A stretch of 64,000 nt of DNA from Isoetes taiwanensis (taxonomy: Eukaryota; Streptophyta; Lycopodiopsida; Isoetales; Isoetaceae): positions 7,167,253 through 7,231,252 of the forward strand of contig JAJEKV010000017.1 in the NCBI GenBank assembly GCA_021234155.1, written 5' to 3'. The notes below the pieces were generated by a model. The model searched no databases and was not told the origin of the DNA. It saw only the letters and a program-made list of their open reading frames with translations. This document shows, piece by piece, positions 1 through 12,189 of this stretch (its first letter is position 1; each line of letters opens with the position of its first letter). A program made the translations under genes and the position numbers.

Positions 1-45
1 GATATATATATAGAGAGAGAGATATATAGAGAGAGAGAGAGAGAC
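1..45. repeat. TA/GA microsatellite
   Basis: Alternating TA and GA dinucleotide runs at the left edge of the window. Simple low-complexity DNA; no gene seen. Confidence 0.9.
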
Positions 46-582
46 CACTTATACCCCCTTTTTAAAAGCATGAAAAATGTCTCTTATTCAAATAATAATA
101 GACCTTAAAACAATAGGGTTTCTGAAAAAAATGGGAATTGCATGAGTCCCTCTTTAATGAATACGACTTTGTTGAGATAAAGCCTTAGTCTATCTTTTGT
201 GTGATGACTAAATCGGTTAGGTAGATTCCTTTGGTTTTTAGTGAATTCCCAAATTCCTTCCATAGCCAATTCTTTAATCCATCTATCGTTTTAGACTTGT
301 GAATTTGCTAGAGAGGAGCCTCTACTGATACCATAAGATTAGTCTTTCTCAGAAGTTCTCTTACTCAAGTAGCCCAATTGGGTGGTGAGCTTTGGCCTTA
401 ATGGCTGAAATTGTGTTTAAATCCGTTATTCCCTAATGATTGTTCTTGCGGATCAACCCTAAATTTATACTTCGTATCAGATTGGATAAAGAGGGGGGAG
501 GGAGGGAGGGATAAAATTTTTAACGTACAACAGGGCCATGAAGCCATTCAAAATCAAAACACCATCTAATAGCCAAAGCTGG
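46..582. other. Non-coding stretch, nothing recognised
   Basis: AT-rich sequence with a short purine-rich run near 495-510. I see no exon-like frame, RNA gene or clear repeat. Confidence 0.5.
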
Positions 583-838
583 GGTCAATACATGGTTGGT
601 CTAAAATATGACTCCCTTTGTATATAGCCCACTTGTATATCATAGGCACATTCCGCATTGTAGCCAATATTGACATCCTCAAGGCTAATTGCTATAATGT
701 CAAATCTTTTGAATAGATTAAGATGTTTCTTGCAAGTTACTCCCATCATGTCAAATGTGAAAACAACTATCTCGATTCCTAAATTGAAGCAGTATGTGAT
801 GTGGTTTACCTGGTCATGTCTTACCTTTTTGATAAGCA
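583..838 (-). pseudogene. Unrecognised reading-frame remnant without ATG
   Basis: On the - strand an open frame of about 84 codons runs between two stops. It has no suitable start but reads like protein, for example FDIIAISLEDVNIGYNAEC and YDIQVGYIQRES near its end. I do not recognise the family. A second protein-like stretch follows on the same strand at about 1090-1220 (EPTCIPTVDAIVQIEEPPSS), so both may be parts of one decayed gene or mobile element. No catalytic motif is visible. It could be chance, although composition and length argue mildly for past coding. Confidence 0.3.
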
Positions 839-1319
839 GCTAAGATACTTGTGGTTGAACATGCATGATGGTAGAGAAGAAGTCTGATTCCTCTTTTTTT
901 ACTGCCATCTCATCTCTTTCTAGCAATCCAACAATATGTAATACTAATCCTCTGTCTACTTTGGATAAGATAATGGAGGCCTGAATCCTCGTTACATTAT
1001 CACATCCAGTTGGGTATTTATATTTATGTCTTTATGTACTATTTCAACCACTTAAAGTACTATAATTAATTTTTATCTCCTCAGTCTGCACTGTTCTATC
1101 CACTTGTGGCACTTGAACTGATGAAGGTGGCTCCTCGATCTGCACTATTGCATCGACTGTAGGTATACATGTCGGTTCTGAGACATAAATAGGTCCTACT
1201 AGAACTATTGGAGGGGAAAAGAATTATAAAATTAACCCAACGTTTTGTACCCAATTTCACACGTGAAGCTTCACATCTTGTAATATGTCTAAAAGCAACA
1301 ATTGGGCAACCTTGATAGC

Positions 1320-3010
1320 ACATCTTTCTGAATAGCTATATCCATTTGTATAAATTAGGGATGCGCAGCGAATTCGATGTCTGCATACCTTGCGCTGGAC
1401 TCACCTAAAATAGGGCTATAGACCAAAAGTTACAATGCAAAAATATCAAACCAACTTGAAGATCAAAACCCTAAACTAGAAATATGTTGTTTTCCCTTCT
1501 TGGCCAACATATTCAAATCTCATATCATTGAAAGTTCTTTGCAAGAGCTTTCCAAATGCACAAAGCACCTGATTTTGACTTCGACGTCATGAGTTATGAT
1601 GGAAACCTAAGCGATGTCATGAGTCATGAGTCATATCCAAGTAGGGCTGAAACCCTAAGTGCCAAAGAGAAACGAAATGAAATTTGATTTGCATTGTATG
1701 CATAGAAATTCTTATTGTTGGAAGATCCCTGGACACAGTTATCCAGAAAGATTCAAAGATCCAGAAAGTGCCTTTTTTCCTTCTATGCATTTATAGGGAC
1801 CTTTACATGATTATATTTCAATTCCTAGGAATCTTTACATGATTATCTTTCACTGCTTGAAGTAGACACGGAGAAATGTCCTAGCTTTGAGAAAATTTGT
1901 GGGCTTTCAAAAAATAGATTTTGACAAGAAAATGAAATTCAAAGCTACATTAATGGCTAAAAACAGAATTTTAGAATGTACACAAACCATTTGAAGAAGA
2001 GTCATTGAATGGAACGTTTTGCATATTCAATCCTTTAGGTGCTGGCAGTATCTGCAACACCTCCAAGACCTCCTGCAGTGGAAACAGCTACAACACTTGT
2101 ACTTGCAGCTGGGCTATGGTAGGGTCGCCCCCTTTCGTGCACTTAAGGGGCGAATAAAACAAGGTGCCCGCATTGCTTCACATATTAAATGATTTTCTTC
2201 CTTTCTGACTGAAAACTCATCTATCAAACTATTTAAAGTCTAGCTTTCTGCTTGTTAACAGTTTTGGTATGCATAATACTTTTAGAATGCATACTTTTAG
2301 AAAATCTAGACAATAAGACGGGTCTAAATGTTAGCAACGATTTAGGAATAGATAGATAGTATTTTAACATCACGCCACTAGGCAAGAGACATTGGCAAGA
2401 TTTGAACCCATGACCAAATGAACACTTATTTTTGGCATTACTAGGCCTATACCAACTCATCACACATCCGTTGGGCTTAAATACATATAGAGAAACTCAT
2501 GCCACCACCATGTGCCCAATACAAGGGCTCGAATATTTGACCATGTGCCCTTAGGCATACCCCTCGGAACACTCCCACGACCAAGAAGGTCCTGGAGTTG
2601 TTGTAACATTAGTAACTATTTTTCCAAGTTGAGAATATGCAGACATAATTTGGCTCTAGAAATTGCATGAGAATCAGCACTGAGCGGTACATCTAATGAT
2701 CCATTGCCATACCTTCTATTTCTTGCTCTTAGATCGGATACATCAAGCTATATCTAGAGATAATTACCTTTGTTCGGACATCCTATGTAGGCAAATATGG
2801 AAAATATGGTGAGGGGTTTGAAGTAGAAATCTTGATTCCACATGGTTTGTTAAGCCACTTTACCCACAGGAAACTAGAGGGCAACCCTCTTGCATAACAC
2901 CTTGTTATTTTAGTTAAAAAAATAGCGATTAGGATGGGTGTAGCGATTAGGATTAGGAGGACGGGAGGTAGAATAAGCGAAATGCGAGGTTTTACGTGCT
3001 AGGTAACCAG
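1320..3010. other. Non-coding stretch, nothing firm
   Basis: AT-rich sequence. A short exon-like frame on the + strand at about 2040-2123 (VLAVSATPPRPPAVETA, then a stop at TAG) has no partner exons that I can find. No RNA gene or repeat of note. Confidence 0.4.
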
Positions 3011-3017
3011 CTGGATT

Positions 3018-3096
3018 GAGGGGTTTCCAACCGGTAAACTGGTTAGCCGCGAGCGGCGCCGCCCCCTGCCGGTTTACCAGCCGGAAACCCCGAAAT
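3018..3096. repeat. GC-rich inverted repeat (hairpin)
   Basis: GGGGTTTCC followed by an ACCGGTAAAC-type arm is mirrored by GGTTTACC and GGAAACCCC, with a GC-rich spacer (AGCGGCGCCGCC). The arms pair over roughly 25 bases with a few mismatches. This could be a MITE remnant or one end of the neighbouring element at 3113-3672. No coding content. Confidence 0.6.
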
Positions 3097-3112
3097 CCGG
3101 CCGGCTACCAAA

Positions 3113-3672
3113 CATAAACCGGCGTTTGATGAAAATTTCGGTCTTATTTTTCGGCGTTGATTATTGGAAGCGAAGACAGAGGGATTTTGCAAGCGAAGCA
3201 GAGAGGGATTTTGCAAGCCATTTCTAGCAGCGGCTGTAGCTTACATTTTTGAAGCAAGGTTTTCAAGCTTACATTCACATGCACATGCAAGGTTTTCTTG
3301 ACAGCGTTGGACTTAGGACTACCCCGTTGCTGAAAAATCACAGCTCCTGGTGATGGATGAACTTTGATGGCGTAGATGATTTATGCTAAAACAAGAAGTA
3401 ATTACAATTTCATGTGAATGGTACATGCTTACATTCTTACAGCCCATTCTTCAAGCTTACCATTTCTTAAAGAATGTAAGCTTCAGCCCATTCCCCGTTT
3501 ATGCCAAACATTCCCTGTTTGTGCCCAAATGGTGTCTCCGCAGCTGCTGCTGCAAGGGAAGTTATGGCGGCGGCTGTAAGCGGCGCCACCAGAAGCCCAT
3601 AAACCTGAAGTTACCTAAAAGAAAAAATAAAGAATATTCGAGGAATTTTCATCAAACGGCAGTTTACGATAG
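3113..3672. mobile_element. MITE-like element with terminal inverted repeats
   Basis: The left end reads AAACCGGCGTTTGATGAAAA. The right end, as reverse complement, reads AAACTGCCGTTTGATGAAAA, giving an imperfect terminal inverted repeat of about 24 bases around 560 bp. Inside are a tandem pair of a ~24-bp unit (GCGAAGACAGAGGGATTTTG type, 3168-3220) and several shared AAGCTTACATT-like blocks. No transposase frame is present, so it would be non-autonomous. I did not find a convincing target-site duplication, so the boundaries are approximate. Confidence 0.45.
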
Positions 3673-3809
3673 GATTTTTCTCCCTATTAAACCATAACAT
3701 TGCTCAATTGGCCCAATCAACAACCATCAATGGTTAGGAAGAAGCACTTGCATGCGGGAAATATAATAATAAACCCTCGAATTTGGTTTCGTCCATAGCG
3801 ATAACAGTC

Positions 3810-6116
3810 ATGTCGATTCCGGCCATGGCCTTCAATGGAACCTTTTCTTTCTGCCCTCCATCGGCCAAAAAGGTACTTCAAAACATACAGCCCTATCTAG
3901 AAAATATTCACAATAATGGTAGGCTTTACCAGACAAAACCACATTAGTTACTACTCTAAAATCTGCTCTGAGCCCTGCTTCGTTTGCTACTATGTGACTT
4001 TGCCACAACCTTGCAGTTATTTCAGCACAATGCTAGCCTAGAGCAAAGAAGTGAACCACTGTGTGTTGAAAAGATGGAAAGTTCCCGCCGTTGGTTCGGA
4101 ATGAAAATGTTAGTTGCTGCGCTGCCAATCAGTAATTTCTTTCCAAATATGGTACTTGCAGCTGAGACTACGAGCAGTTCCACAAGTTCTCGAGTGGAAT
4201 CTAAGAACACTTCCATGGCAGAGGCATGGAATTCCTATAGAGGCGATGGCTTCGCGATGAAGATTCCACCTGGATTTGAAGACATTTTAGGACCAGAGGT
4301 ACGCAATAGCACCTTGGTCAACTTGCCTTTTTATTGGAGAATGGAGTGATGTCATATCTAAATAGGCCATGAATCTAGAATGTGTTATCTGTTTGATTCT
4401 AAGATTAATGTTATGATGAGAGATTTGAGATTGGAGAACTATAGACTGATTCTTAACATGCATCTGTGCTGCTTTTAACTTGCATGAAAATCTGGGCCTA
4501 TTAGCAGTTTAACTCTTTAGTTTGCATAACTACATTACCTACTTTGGTAGTTCACTTGGCAGCTTGTGGATGCTTTGATGGGTTATAGACAGGATTTGCT
4601 TAACGCCCCACAGTCTGTAGATATACTAACTTGGTATAACCGTACAAGCATTGTATCATTGTTGCTGTTATTATTTTGGACATCTAAAAATAACCATTTT
4701 GTCATAGATATTTGCCAGCTGGATGGAGCCTGAAAGAAGGGGTTTTGAAACTATAGCATCCCAACCCTTCTCGTTGACATGGCACTCTTCTTGATAGGTG
4801 AATCACATAAATAGCAAGACATAGTTCACAACTATAACAGCGCCATGCACATAAATGCCATCCAGCAGCATGCCTTTCACATTGACTGCAATTTCATTTT
4901 AGTTTAATGATTTAATTATCAATGATGTGCAAGGTACATTCCCAGCAACTGTTAACTCTAAAATCGTTGTCTTTTACAGGAGCCTCTAGATGATGATTCA
5001 TTATATGGTGAACGAGCAAAGCCTAAACCCTTCATGGCTCGTTTTGCATCATCAGATAGGTAGTGCCCTACAAGTTGAAACCTTCTGATATTCTCACATA
5101 CAGGACTCTTATATCTGAGTGAAATAGGTTGGCAGTCCTGAGTGTAGTGGTGCGTCCTGCTTCACAGTTGAAACTTTCTTTCTTTGAGGTATGGGCAATG
5201 CTTGGATGCATTTATGGTTTTTACTTTGGCACATCACACATCAAACAGGCTGGAGCATCTGGCAGGAGCATACAAAGCTGAAGTTTCTATCTTTTGCTTT
5301 CCTATTAAACCTTGCATTGCCGAAAATAGGTTATTATAAGTTTATATAGTATTTGTCCAGCTTCTATCATGAAACCTTGTCATGTGGCAAGCAAACAATA
5401 GATCTGTAATTGCTTCCTAAAGAATAACTAGAATTATGGATCCAAAGCCCAACTAGAAGGAATTGAAACTTTAACTGCTTATATCCAGGTAAAGGATGTT
5501 AGAGAGCTTGGTTCCTCTAAAGAAGCGGCTAAAGTGTTTCTTCCAGGTATACTTTGATTGGTTCATATTCCTAGTCTTCCTGGTCCGGTGATTAATCGTA
5601 ATTATGATATCTAAGTATTTTAATCTTGAGATGCAATCTAAAAGGGTTTCACCAAGTCTAGAATGAGTAGTTAAACTGCTATAGGAAGGGAGTTTCTGTA
5701 GGCTTATTAATCTATACGGTATCGCTTCAGCTGCAGCTCGTTCAATCTCTGCAAAAGCTGTCAAATCTTCTACAAGCTCAAAGTATGCAAGATATCTACT
5801 CGCCATAGAACAGAAATACATTATAGAATTATTTTGTCACACTGTGGCTTTGTTATACTTGTAGGACATACTATTTTTATGACTTCCTTGTTCAAGATAA
5901 ACACGTGACTATGTCAGCAGCTGTTGCAAATGGGCAGGTATATGTATACAGGGTGTACAGAATTGTTCTTTTTGTTTACTTTAACTGAATAATTATTGAC
6001 CTTTATGACTTTCCTTTTCCCAGGTTTATGCACTAGGAGGTATTGCACCACAATCAAAGTGGAAAGACGTGGGAACAATATTGCGATCAGCAGCAGCTTC
6101 ATTCTCATTACGTTAA
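3810..6116 (+). CDS. PsbP-domain protein, thylakoid lumen (PPD family)
   Basis: Eight exons: 3810-3872, 4017-4298, 4980-5059, 5128-5188, 5489-5546, 5731-5782, 5865-5937 and 6024-6116. All introns are GT..AG and phases agree, giving 253 codons without a stop. The N-terminus is transit-peptide-like. A twin-arginine segment (SSRRWFGMKMLVAALP) ending in VLAAET predicts Tat-dependent delivery to the thylakoid lumen. The PsbP fold begins at YRGDGFAMKIPPGF and continues with ERAKPKPFMARF, VLSVVVRPASQLKLSFFE, KTYYFYDF, HVTMSAAVANGQ and a C-terminal SKWKDVGTILRSAAASF block. Relatives assist photosystem I/II or NDH assembly; the exact PPD member is not assigned. Start chosen at 3810 because it opens the only frame that splices into exon 2. 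Confidence 0.9.
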
Positions 6117-6940
6117 AATACTCTGGTGGTTATAAACAAGAAGTAGAACTTCCCGTTGTGTCCAAAATCTATACGGTAGTCATTATACAATTCTAGCCAC
6201 TTTCCAATTGTGCGCACTTGGGATGGATGTTTGTTTTACTAAGAATCTTTCTGTCTTCTCAGATGGATACTGGACCACAATTTCCACAGCCATGACCATA
6301 GCTTGCTGCAGTTCGGAATTCCATAACAAGGAATTGCTTGGGCTTTCCTTCGTTATGTCCCCACCCCCGCCCCCCCCACCCCCGGGGGGGGCAATCCATT
6401 TATAGGTTATGGTCCATATTGGAGTTTTTTAAAGTGAGAATCAACATAAAGTTCTTTATTTCTTTTTCTGCAAGAGCTTTGTGATGGTGGCAACAACACA
6501 AATTATCAAGCAGACACTATATGAAAGAGTAAGACAATCTCCCAGCTGTGAATGTAATACTTTGCCCCAAACCATGTTTATAATGGCGCAGGTGACATTT
6601 GTCCATTGATCCAGGGCAGTTCTGCAGACATGATATAAGCTGGTTTATAACATTATGTCTTTAGAGATGTATATGTTTTTATATAGAATCCATACATGTG
6701 TAATATTCCATAAGTAAAAGGATGGGATGGGATAGTATGGCTAAAAAGATGGAATATTACATTAGAAATAAGATTTATGTGGACAGAAGTTGTTGAGCAA
6801 CTATGGGCTAATCCACATGGAAAATTGATTATTATAGGAGAGGGAGAAGTTCAACATCTCAACAATATCATTTGCCAATATCTGCTAGACACCTGTTGTG
6901 GCAATGCTAATTCGGGTCTTAAGAAGAAGATGAATATCAT
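6117..6940. other. 3' flank of the PsbP gene with a C/G homopolymer block
   Basis: Likely 3' UTR and spacer. At about 6360-6391 a run of C broken by single A and G bases passes directly into a run of G (CCCCCGGGGGGG), a self-complementary tract prone to slippage and sequencing error. No exon seen. Confidence 0.55.
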
Positions 6941-8055
6941 TTCCTTTTAGCTTGTGCACTTAGGGACGTCATAAAACGTAGTCATAAATCCAAATACCTA
7001 ATCTAAAGTCATAAAATCCAAGTACCCGACTTGTTAAATACTACAGAAACGTTCTAGCAGGGGATGAAAAACATGTCCTTTTGGATGTGCTATGTTTCTT
7101 TGGGAGCTCCATATATCCATTTTAGTAGCAAGTTTGAGTTGATTTCTTTAAACCTTTCTTTTAGCTTGTGTACTTAGGGACGTCGTAATACACACATGGC
7201 CCTGATTACTGTTATTTCACTCTAAAATTATAGGAAGCAATTCTTCCGCCTCTCTTTCCATACGCTTCCATTATTTCCTCTCGCCTTTCCGCCGCCCATT
7301 CTTTCCGCCCGCTTCCATTCTTTCCGCTTTCTTACTTGGGATGGGCGACTTGCGGATGGGCGATTTGCGATCTGTTTCGATGGCTTTTGGCTATGGCGGC
7401 GGTTAATGCCGGGTAGTTCCACCATTACACCCAGTGCATGTAGATCTTAGATGCGTCTTTATCCTAGCATGGATTAAACCCATATTATTTCGGCATGGAT
7501 TTGTTATTGCGGCGTAATAAACTTCAAGGGTTTGTTTGTGCGCTTCAAGTGCGCTTCAAGGACACGCTTCCGGTTTTTCGGACTTGCCCATTTGCAAATG
7601 GGCGATCTTGCTTCTATTCTGGCCAAAAAATCTTGCTCAAGGCAACATCTTGCCTCTATTCCGGCCAAAAATCACTCTGAAACAAGCCATCTACACTGAT
7701 TTTGCCCTTAAATGATTTTCCTTCCTTCAACCTTTAATGATTTATGAAAAAACGCAGCAAATTAACCTTCTTCCTTCTTCTTACCACCGGATTGAAAGAA
7801 AAAAACCTACATTGTTAAATGTCGGGGGCGGGGTGTGAATTCGTCCGGCGGCCCCCGCGAAACCCTCTGGGGCGTGATGCCTCTGCTCCCGTGAATTACG
7901 TAGTCTATAAAATCCAAATACGTTACTTGTTAAATGCGATGTTGTAGTAGAGGATAAAAAAAACATGTCCTTTTTTGAATATGTTATGTTTGCTAATCCT
8001 TGGGAGCTCCATGTATCCACTTTAATAGCATGTTTGAGTTGATTTCTTTAAACAC
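6941..8055. repeat. Region with diverged direct repeats
   Basis: TTTTAGCTTGTGCACTTAGG at about 6947 recurs at about 7162 with one change. An ~80-bp block at about 7074-7152 (containing GGGAGCTCCATATATCCA and AGTTTGAGTTGATTTCTTTA) recurs at 7966-8053. The stretch between is pyrimidine-rich (CTTTCCGCC repeats, 7245-7335) and holds a perfect 18-base palindrome at 7586-7603 (GCCCATTTGCAAATGGGC). No gene recognised; it looks like duplicated mobile-element debris. Confidence 0.55.
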
Positions 8056-8185
8056 AATCGAATTAAGTGATTATCTAAACATAAAATTTTATGCGTCTGG
8101 GGATTTGATCTCGGGGTAATACACTAGTCCTAAAATAAACATGTCTCGAGTTCGAGGCCTTTCAGAATAGCGTTTAATGTAAAGT

Positions 8186-8304
8186 GATTGAAGTAGGACC
8201 CACTAGGCAAGGTTAATGGCGTGACGGGATTGGGGCAGGACCTAATGAGAAATGGTAGTGTGGTGACAAGGTGAAAGGGACCCACTAAGCAAGGTTAGTG
8301 AGCA
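8186..8304. repeat. Tandem repeat, left part (split by the MULE)
   Basis: Degenerate units of roughly 50-60 bp contain AGGACCCACTAAGCAAGGTT and AATGGTAGTGTGGTGACAAG. The same units continue at 12639-12850, so the DNA transposon at 8314-12629 landed inside this array. Confidence 0.75.
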
Positions 8305-8313
8305 ATGGTAGAG
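8305..8313. repeat. Left 9-bp target-site duplication (ATGGTAGAG)
   Basis: ATGGTAGAG lies directly before the left terminal repeat. The identical 9 bases lie directly after the right one, at 12630-12638. Nine-base duplications are the hallmark of Mutator-like elements. Confidence 0.85.
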
Positions 8314-8830
8314 GGCTCGGGATAGTCTTACCACGGTTTGGGGGATCCCGGAGGTAAAAACCGTCCTTCGGTATCACCGGCGGGGCTCAACGAATCCGTT
8401 GGGACCCCCGTTTCAAATCATACGACACCGCGTGAGAGGTCACATAAATGCGGTCGTCATGCCTTAGCGACAAATCACGGGCGTTCGTTGGTGTTCCCGC
8501 CTCCGGTATCACCAAGACCGATCCCGCCCTCGGGAATCCTGCTTAGCGTGAACCCGCCCTCGGGATCCCCATGCCACCTGGCCAGATAACAGCGCCCGAT
8601 ATCCGGTAGGTGGGTGTGATCCCCTCCCCTCGGGATAGCCATCAGCGTGGCGATATGCCACCCCATATCACGCCATCGATCCCGCCCTCGGGATCACCAC
8701 CATGGCCCGACATCGGCCCGGCAGCCGAGGACCATGGAAATCCGGCCTCGGGATCCGGATAGGAATACGGCGATAACAGGCCCCGATATCCAGCGTGTGG
8801 TGACTCCCCTCCTCGGGATCCCCCGATACC
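8314..8830 (+). repeat. Left long terminal inverted repeat of the MULE
   Basis: Starts GGCTCGGGATAGTCTTACC and pairs with the right arm. It contains evenly spaced CTCGGGA motifs near 8529, 8561, 8630, 8688, 8747 and 8814, with two more near 8885 and 8941 just inside. The open frames that cross this arm have no protein features. Confidence 0.8.
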
Positions 8831-9049
8831 CGGTCGTGCGTTACTTCCTCCCGGATCACGGAATCCACGGCGAGTGTGATCCCCTCGGGATCGCCATCGC
8901 CCGGCCGATATCGGATGCGTTATCGCGGGGGTATTCCGCCCTCGGGATCCCGAAAACCTTCACGGTGAAAACCTCCTCAGGGATCATCACCAGCTGCCTT
9001 GGCCAGGCGGGGGCCGTCCACGTGGTTCAATCGATGCCATTGGTTTGAA

Positions 9050-10595
9050 TTAATGCCCGACGGCCCAGGTCGAGTGTCGTCGCCATCCACTCACCGGTGT
9101 ATGGGAGGAGGCGGAAAACCGCCCGATTATTCATACGGGCCCAGTGCGAAGTACGCCCGCGTGTGCGGGGGGATTAGGAGGAAGGGAGCACCGGTTTGGC
9201 GATGGCTATGTCGAACTACGTGCGCCAAAAGCGATTGCCCTTTCCGGCCGGAGGCCGGCGGAAAGGGCCCGATTCTTTTACCCGAATCCAGAGGCGGCTC
9301 GGCTAGCATTGCATCTGTAGAAGTATTTAAAGGTAAGCCCATCGACAAGTCCGTTTTAAAGTCTATTTTAGTCTTATTCTAACCGGTTATGTTATTTTAC
9401 AGATGGTGGAGGAGTCGATTAACCTCGAAATCAGCCTGAATACCTCCATTAACGAGAACTGAAATGGGGAAATAGAAGGAAACTCGGCTTGGCTATTGCC
9501 CGACTGCCTCAAAGATATTGCTGAGATTGAATCCGACCAAGAGGTTCAATCCCGAACAAAAAGAGATTAAGAAGCGTAAGCAAGAGCTAAGGGGGCGCCA
9601 CCACGTAAGATTACCCCCCTGCCGGGCCCGAGGCTTCGTTGGCCAATGGTTTGGAAATGAAGATGTTCCAAAGAAGCCTCAGGGGATGAGGCCCCGAAAA
9701 GTAATATTGAATGTTTTAACGTCAATCCAAGCGAGGAACTGACAACTGAAGAAATTTTGAAGGACTACAGGTATGATCAGGTCGGTCGAAAATGGCGTTG
9801 CTGTGTCGGCAGGATTGATTGCGGCAAATCCTACAAAGCGGGAAGATGGAACCGGAGAATCATAGGTTGAGGGTGCATCAATTATGGCAAAATTACTTCG
9901 GCTTCCGGATGCCAGAGGGGTCGAATTCTCAAGAACAAGGTCGAGGTGAGGGGTTAGAGATTATGGGAAAGTAAGTGTGGAGATCTCTTGATCCCGACTT
10001 CAAATTTAGCCACAATGCGAGACGAAAACTTCTCGGAGGGCAAGGGCGGCAGAGCGTATGGCGAGATGAGCAAATCGCCCTCGGCCTTTTGGATGACACG
10101 GCCCGAGCCGAAGTTTATAAACCTGGTCTTGGAGAAAGGAGGCCCGCGAACTTGAAATGCACGGTAGAGCCGGATAAGGGAAATCAAGGAAAGGATTAAG
10201 AGCAAGCCGCGACAATTTGGATGAGAAGGATTTGTTTGGTGATTTGAGCTATGGAATGAACAGACTGCGCTTGGACTTAAGACGATGTGGAGTGCGGAGT
10301 TAGAAGGCTGAATACGCTTGAATTTAATTCACCTCCTCCCAAAACCCCAAATTTGAATAGCCCAAGTCTGCGGGGTACCCCAAGGAAGCGGACTTTTGTG
10401 CAGGCCCGGAAGGATGCAGATCTGATGGCTCCAAACCAGATTGTGCATGAAGAATCAGAGGAGGAGCTTGAAAATGCAGATGAATTGGCTCCCCCGACTC
10501 CGAGCAAGATAAAAATGTGGTATTTGTATATGCTGGACCCCCACTTCTTTGAATCTCTAAAATTATATGACAGAGGGATTAGAAAGGAACTATGA
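9050..10595 (+). other. MULE interior, + strand: possible passenger sequence
   Basis: Several short + frames look protein-like. At 9771-9860 one reads GRKWRCCVGRIDCGKSYKAG (Cys-rich). At 10287-10595 one of 102 codons contains FNSPPPKTPNLNSPSLRG, then an acidic stretch HEESEEELENADELAPP. Neither matches a transposase motif I know. They may be the element's own accessory region or captured host fragments (Pack-MULE style). Frames are interrupted, and I do not recognise a family. Confidence 0.35.
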
Positions 10596-11254
10596 CAGTG
10601 TACCTCTTGTCATTAGTTTTGAAGGTTGCATCCATGCAAATGGCCCTATTCTTTCCAAACTTCAGCATTGCCTCTCTTTGGATTGGAGTCATCACTCCCA
10701 ATTGGAACGTGTCACCATGTTCATACAAGAACACGGACTCTAGATGTTGTTGCACCCACATGTTGATGCTAGTGGGAAGGTCTTCATGTAGCTTCCAAGT
10801 GTTTCTAACAACACTCTTCTCAATGTTGTAAACATCCCGGATCTTGAAAGATGTCATCCCTACACAAACTATCCTTGCCATGCACATCTACTTTAAATCT
10901 CCACCTCTCCTCGTGCATGTTCATAACACTTCGTGGGGTGTGCCAATGCCGCGAGCTTTTCTCTAACCCATTCCCTCAATTCCCGTGGAGATCCACGGTG
11001 CTAGCTTGAATCGATACCTTTCTCTCGTCCAACAAATTTACCATGGCAAGGCTCACCTTGGAGATTTCTATGCTCAAACCCATAATAAGTAACTTGAGAA
11101 CATGCGGGAGAAGGTAGAGTTGCCTAATGGTAAAATGGCATTGGCAGCCCCTATGCACACTCTCACCCCTCTCAACTCTTTTCTTTGTGTGCCGGGTTGG
11201 CGATGGTCCATCAGAAACCACGTGAGTGTTCAAAGTCTTGTCACAGGGGACCAT
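10579..11254 (-). pseudogene. MULE transposase remnant (zinc cluster and start of catalytic domain)
   Basis: Upstream on the - strand a FAR1/MuDR-type zinc-binding region is visible: RGCQCHFTIRQLYLLPH, followed in a shifted frame by YYGFEHRNLQGEPCHGKF. Downstream comes NMWVQQHLESVFLYEHGD, then QREAMLKFGKNRAICMDATF, where the Asp of MDATF corresponds to the first residue of the DDE triad in MULE transposases. Coding ends shortly after (DKRYTVIVPF); I find no second Asp, CxxH or Glu motif further on. There is at least one frameshift between the two parts. The product would be inactive. Confidence 0.6.
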
Positions 11255-11339
11255 ATGTGCACCGGTACCTATTTTGAGTGTTCAAAATTAGTGCATGAAA
11301 GTAGTGCATGTACATCTAAGAATTAAATATACTTACGCT

Positions 11340-11390
11340 ACAATATTTTCTACTACGAAACAACAACAACAACAACAACAACAAAAAACT
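11340..11390. repeat. (CAA)n microsatellite inside the MULE
   Basis: About eight ACA/CAA triplets in a row near 11358-11386, just upstream of the transposase remnant in its reading direction. Confidence 0.8.
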
Positions 11391-12189
11391 AGAGGACGGG
11401 GGTTTTTAAATACATACCTTTTCATAGTCAAATAAGAATCCACGGTTGGCCTCTTTAGCACCCTCTCCTGGATTGGAACTCCTTAAGTAGAAGGCTGCGG
11501 TGCCACACAATTTCTTTGCTCTCCAAGAATGAAGTCTTCAACCCGGTTTGTTGGGAAGTAGCAGGTCCACACAAGCATTTCTCCACCTCCTGTCTGAAGG
11601 AACTTGGTGCTCTTCGGAAACCGATTAATAGGTTCTTTGTGGTGAAAATGCCATTAGGGGTGACTCCACATGTATTTCAAAGACGCTTGTTGGGAATGGC
11701 GAAAGGAGCTCGGTATCGTTTCTTACCTCCTAAAAATAATCTTAAGCGGATAAATAGGCTGTGCTATCTTCTCCTCCAGCCCCCAAGCGTCCATAGCTGC
11801 AAGGGGCCGCTTGAACATCCGTCAGCATATGCATATCTGCGTATGAGAGAAATGGAAGACAAATGTGGGATCCCGGAGGTGGTTTACGGCGTCCCGGTCG
11901 TCCGGGATCGGATGGTTGGTCCGCATGGCCGACATGTTCAAAAAACGGCCGCATCGATCATTCCACGCCATTGCCACCGCCGACATTTTCATGCAAATCG
12001 TACGCGGGGATCCCTGAGAAGGAATCACGACCGAGGTGGTGATCCCCGAGTATGGATAACGGGCTGGAGCATCGGACGCCGATATCGCCCCATGGTGGTG
12101 GTGATCCCGAGGCGGGATAATGCCGCATATCTCACCGCTGGAGCATCGCCTTCGCGGGTGATCCCGAGGAAGGAATCACGCATCGGGCG

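Noticed and set aside
3383-3697. 104-codon frame on the + strand
   Set aside because: It lies within the MITE-like element, spans its inverted repeats and shows no domain; probably chance.
5471-5821. 116-codon frame on the - strand
   Set aside because: It is antisense to exons 5 and 6 of the PsbP gene and their intron, with no family match.
8338-9382. GC-rich frames over the left MULE arm on both strands
   Set aside because: They read across inverted-repeat DNA with CTCGGGATC motifs and contain no domain; overlapping frames occur on both strands, as expected from high GC.
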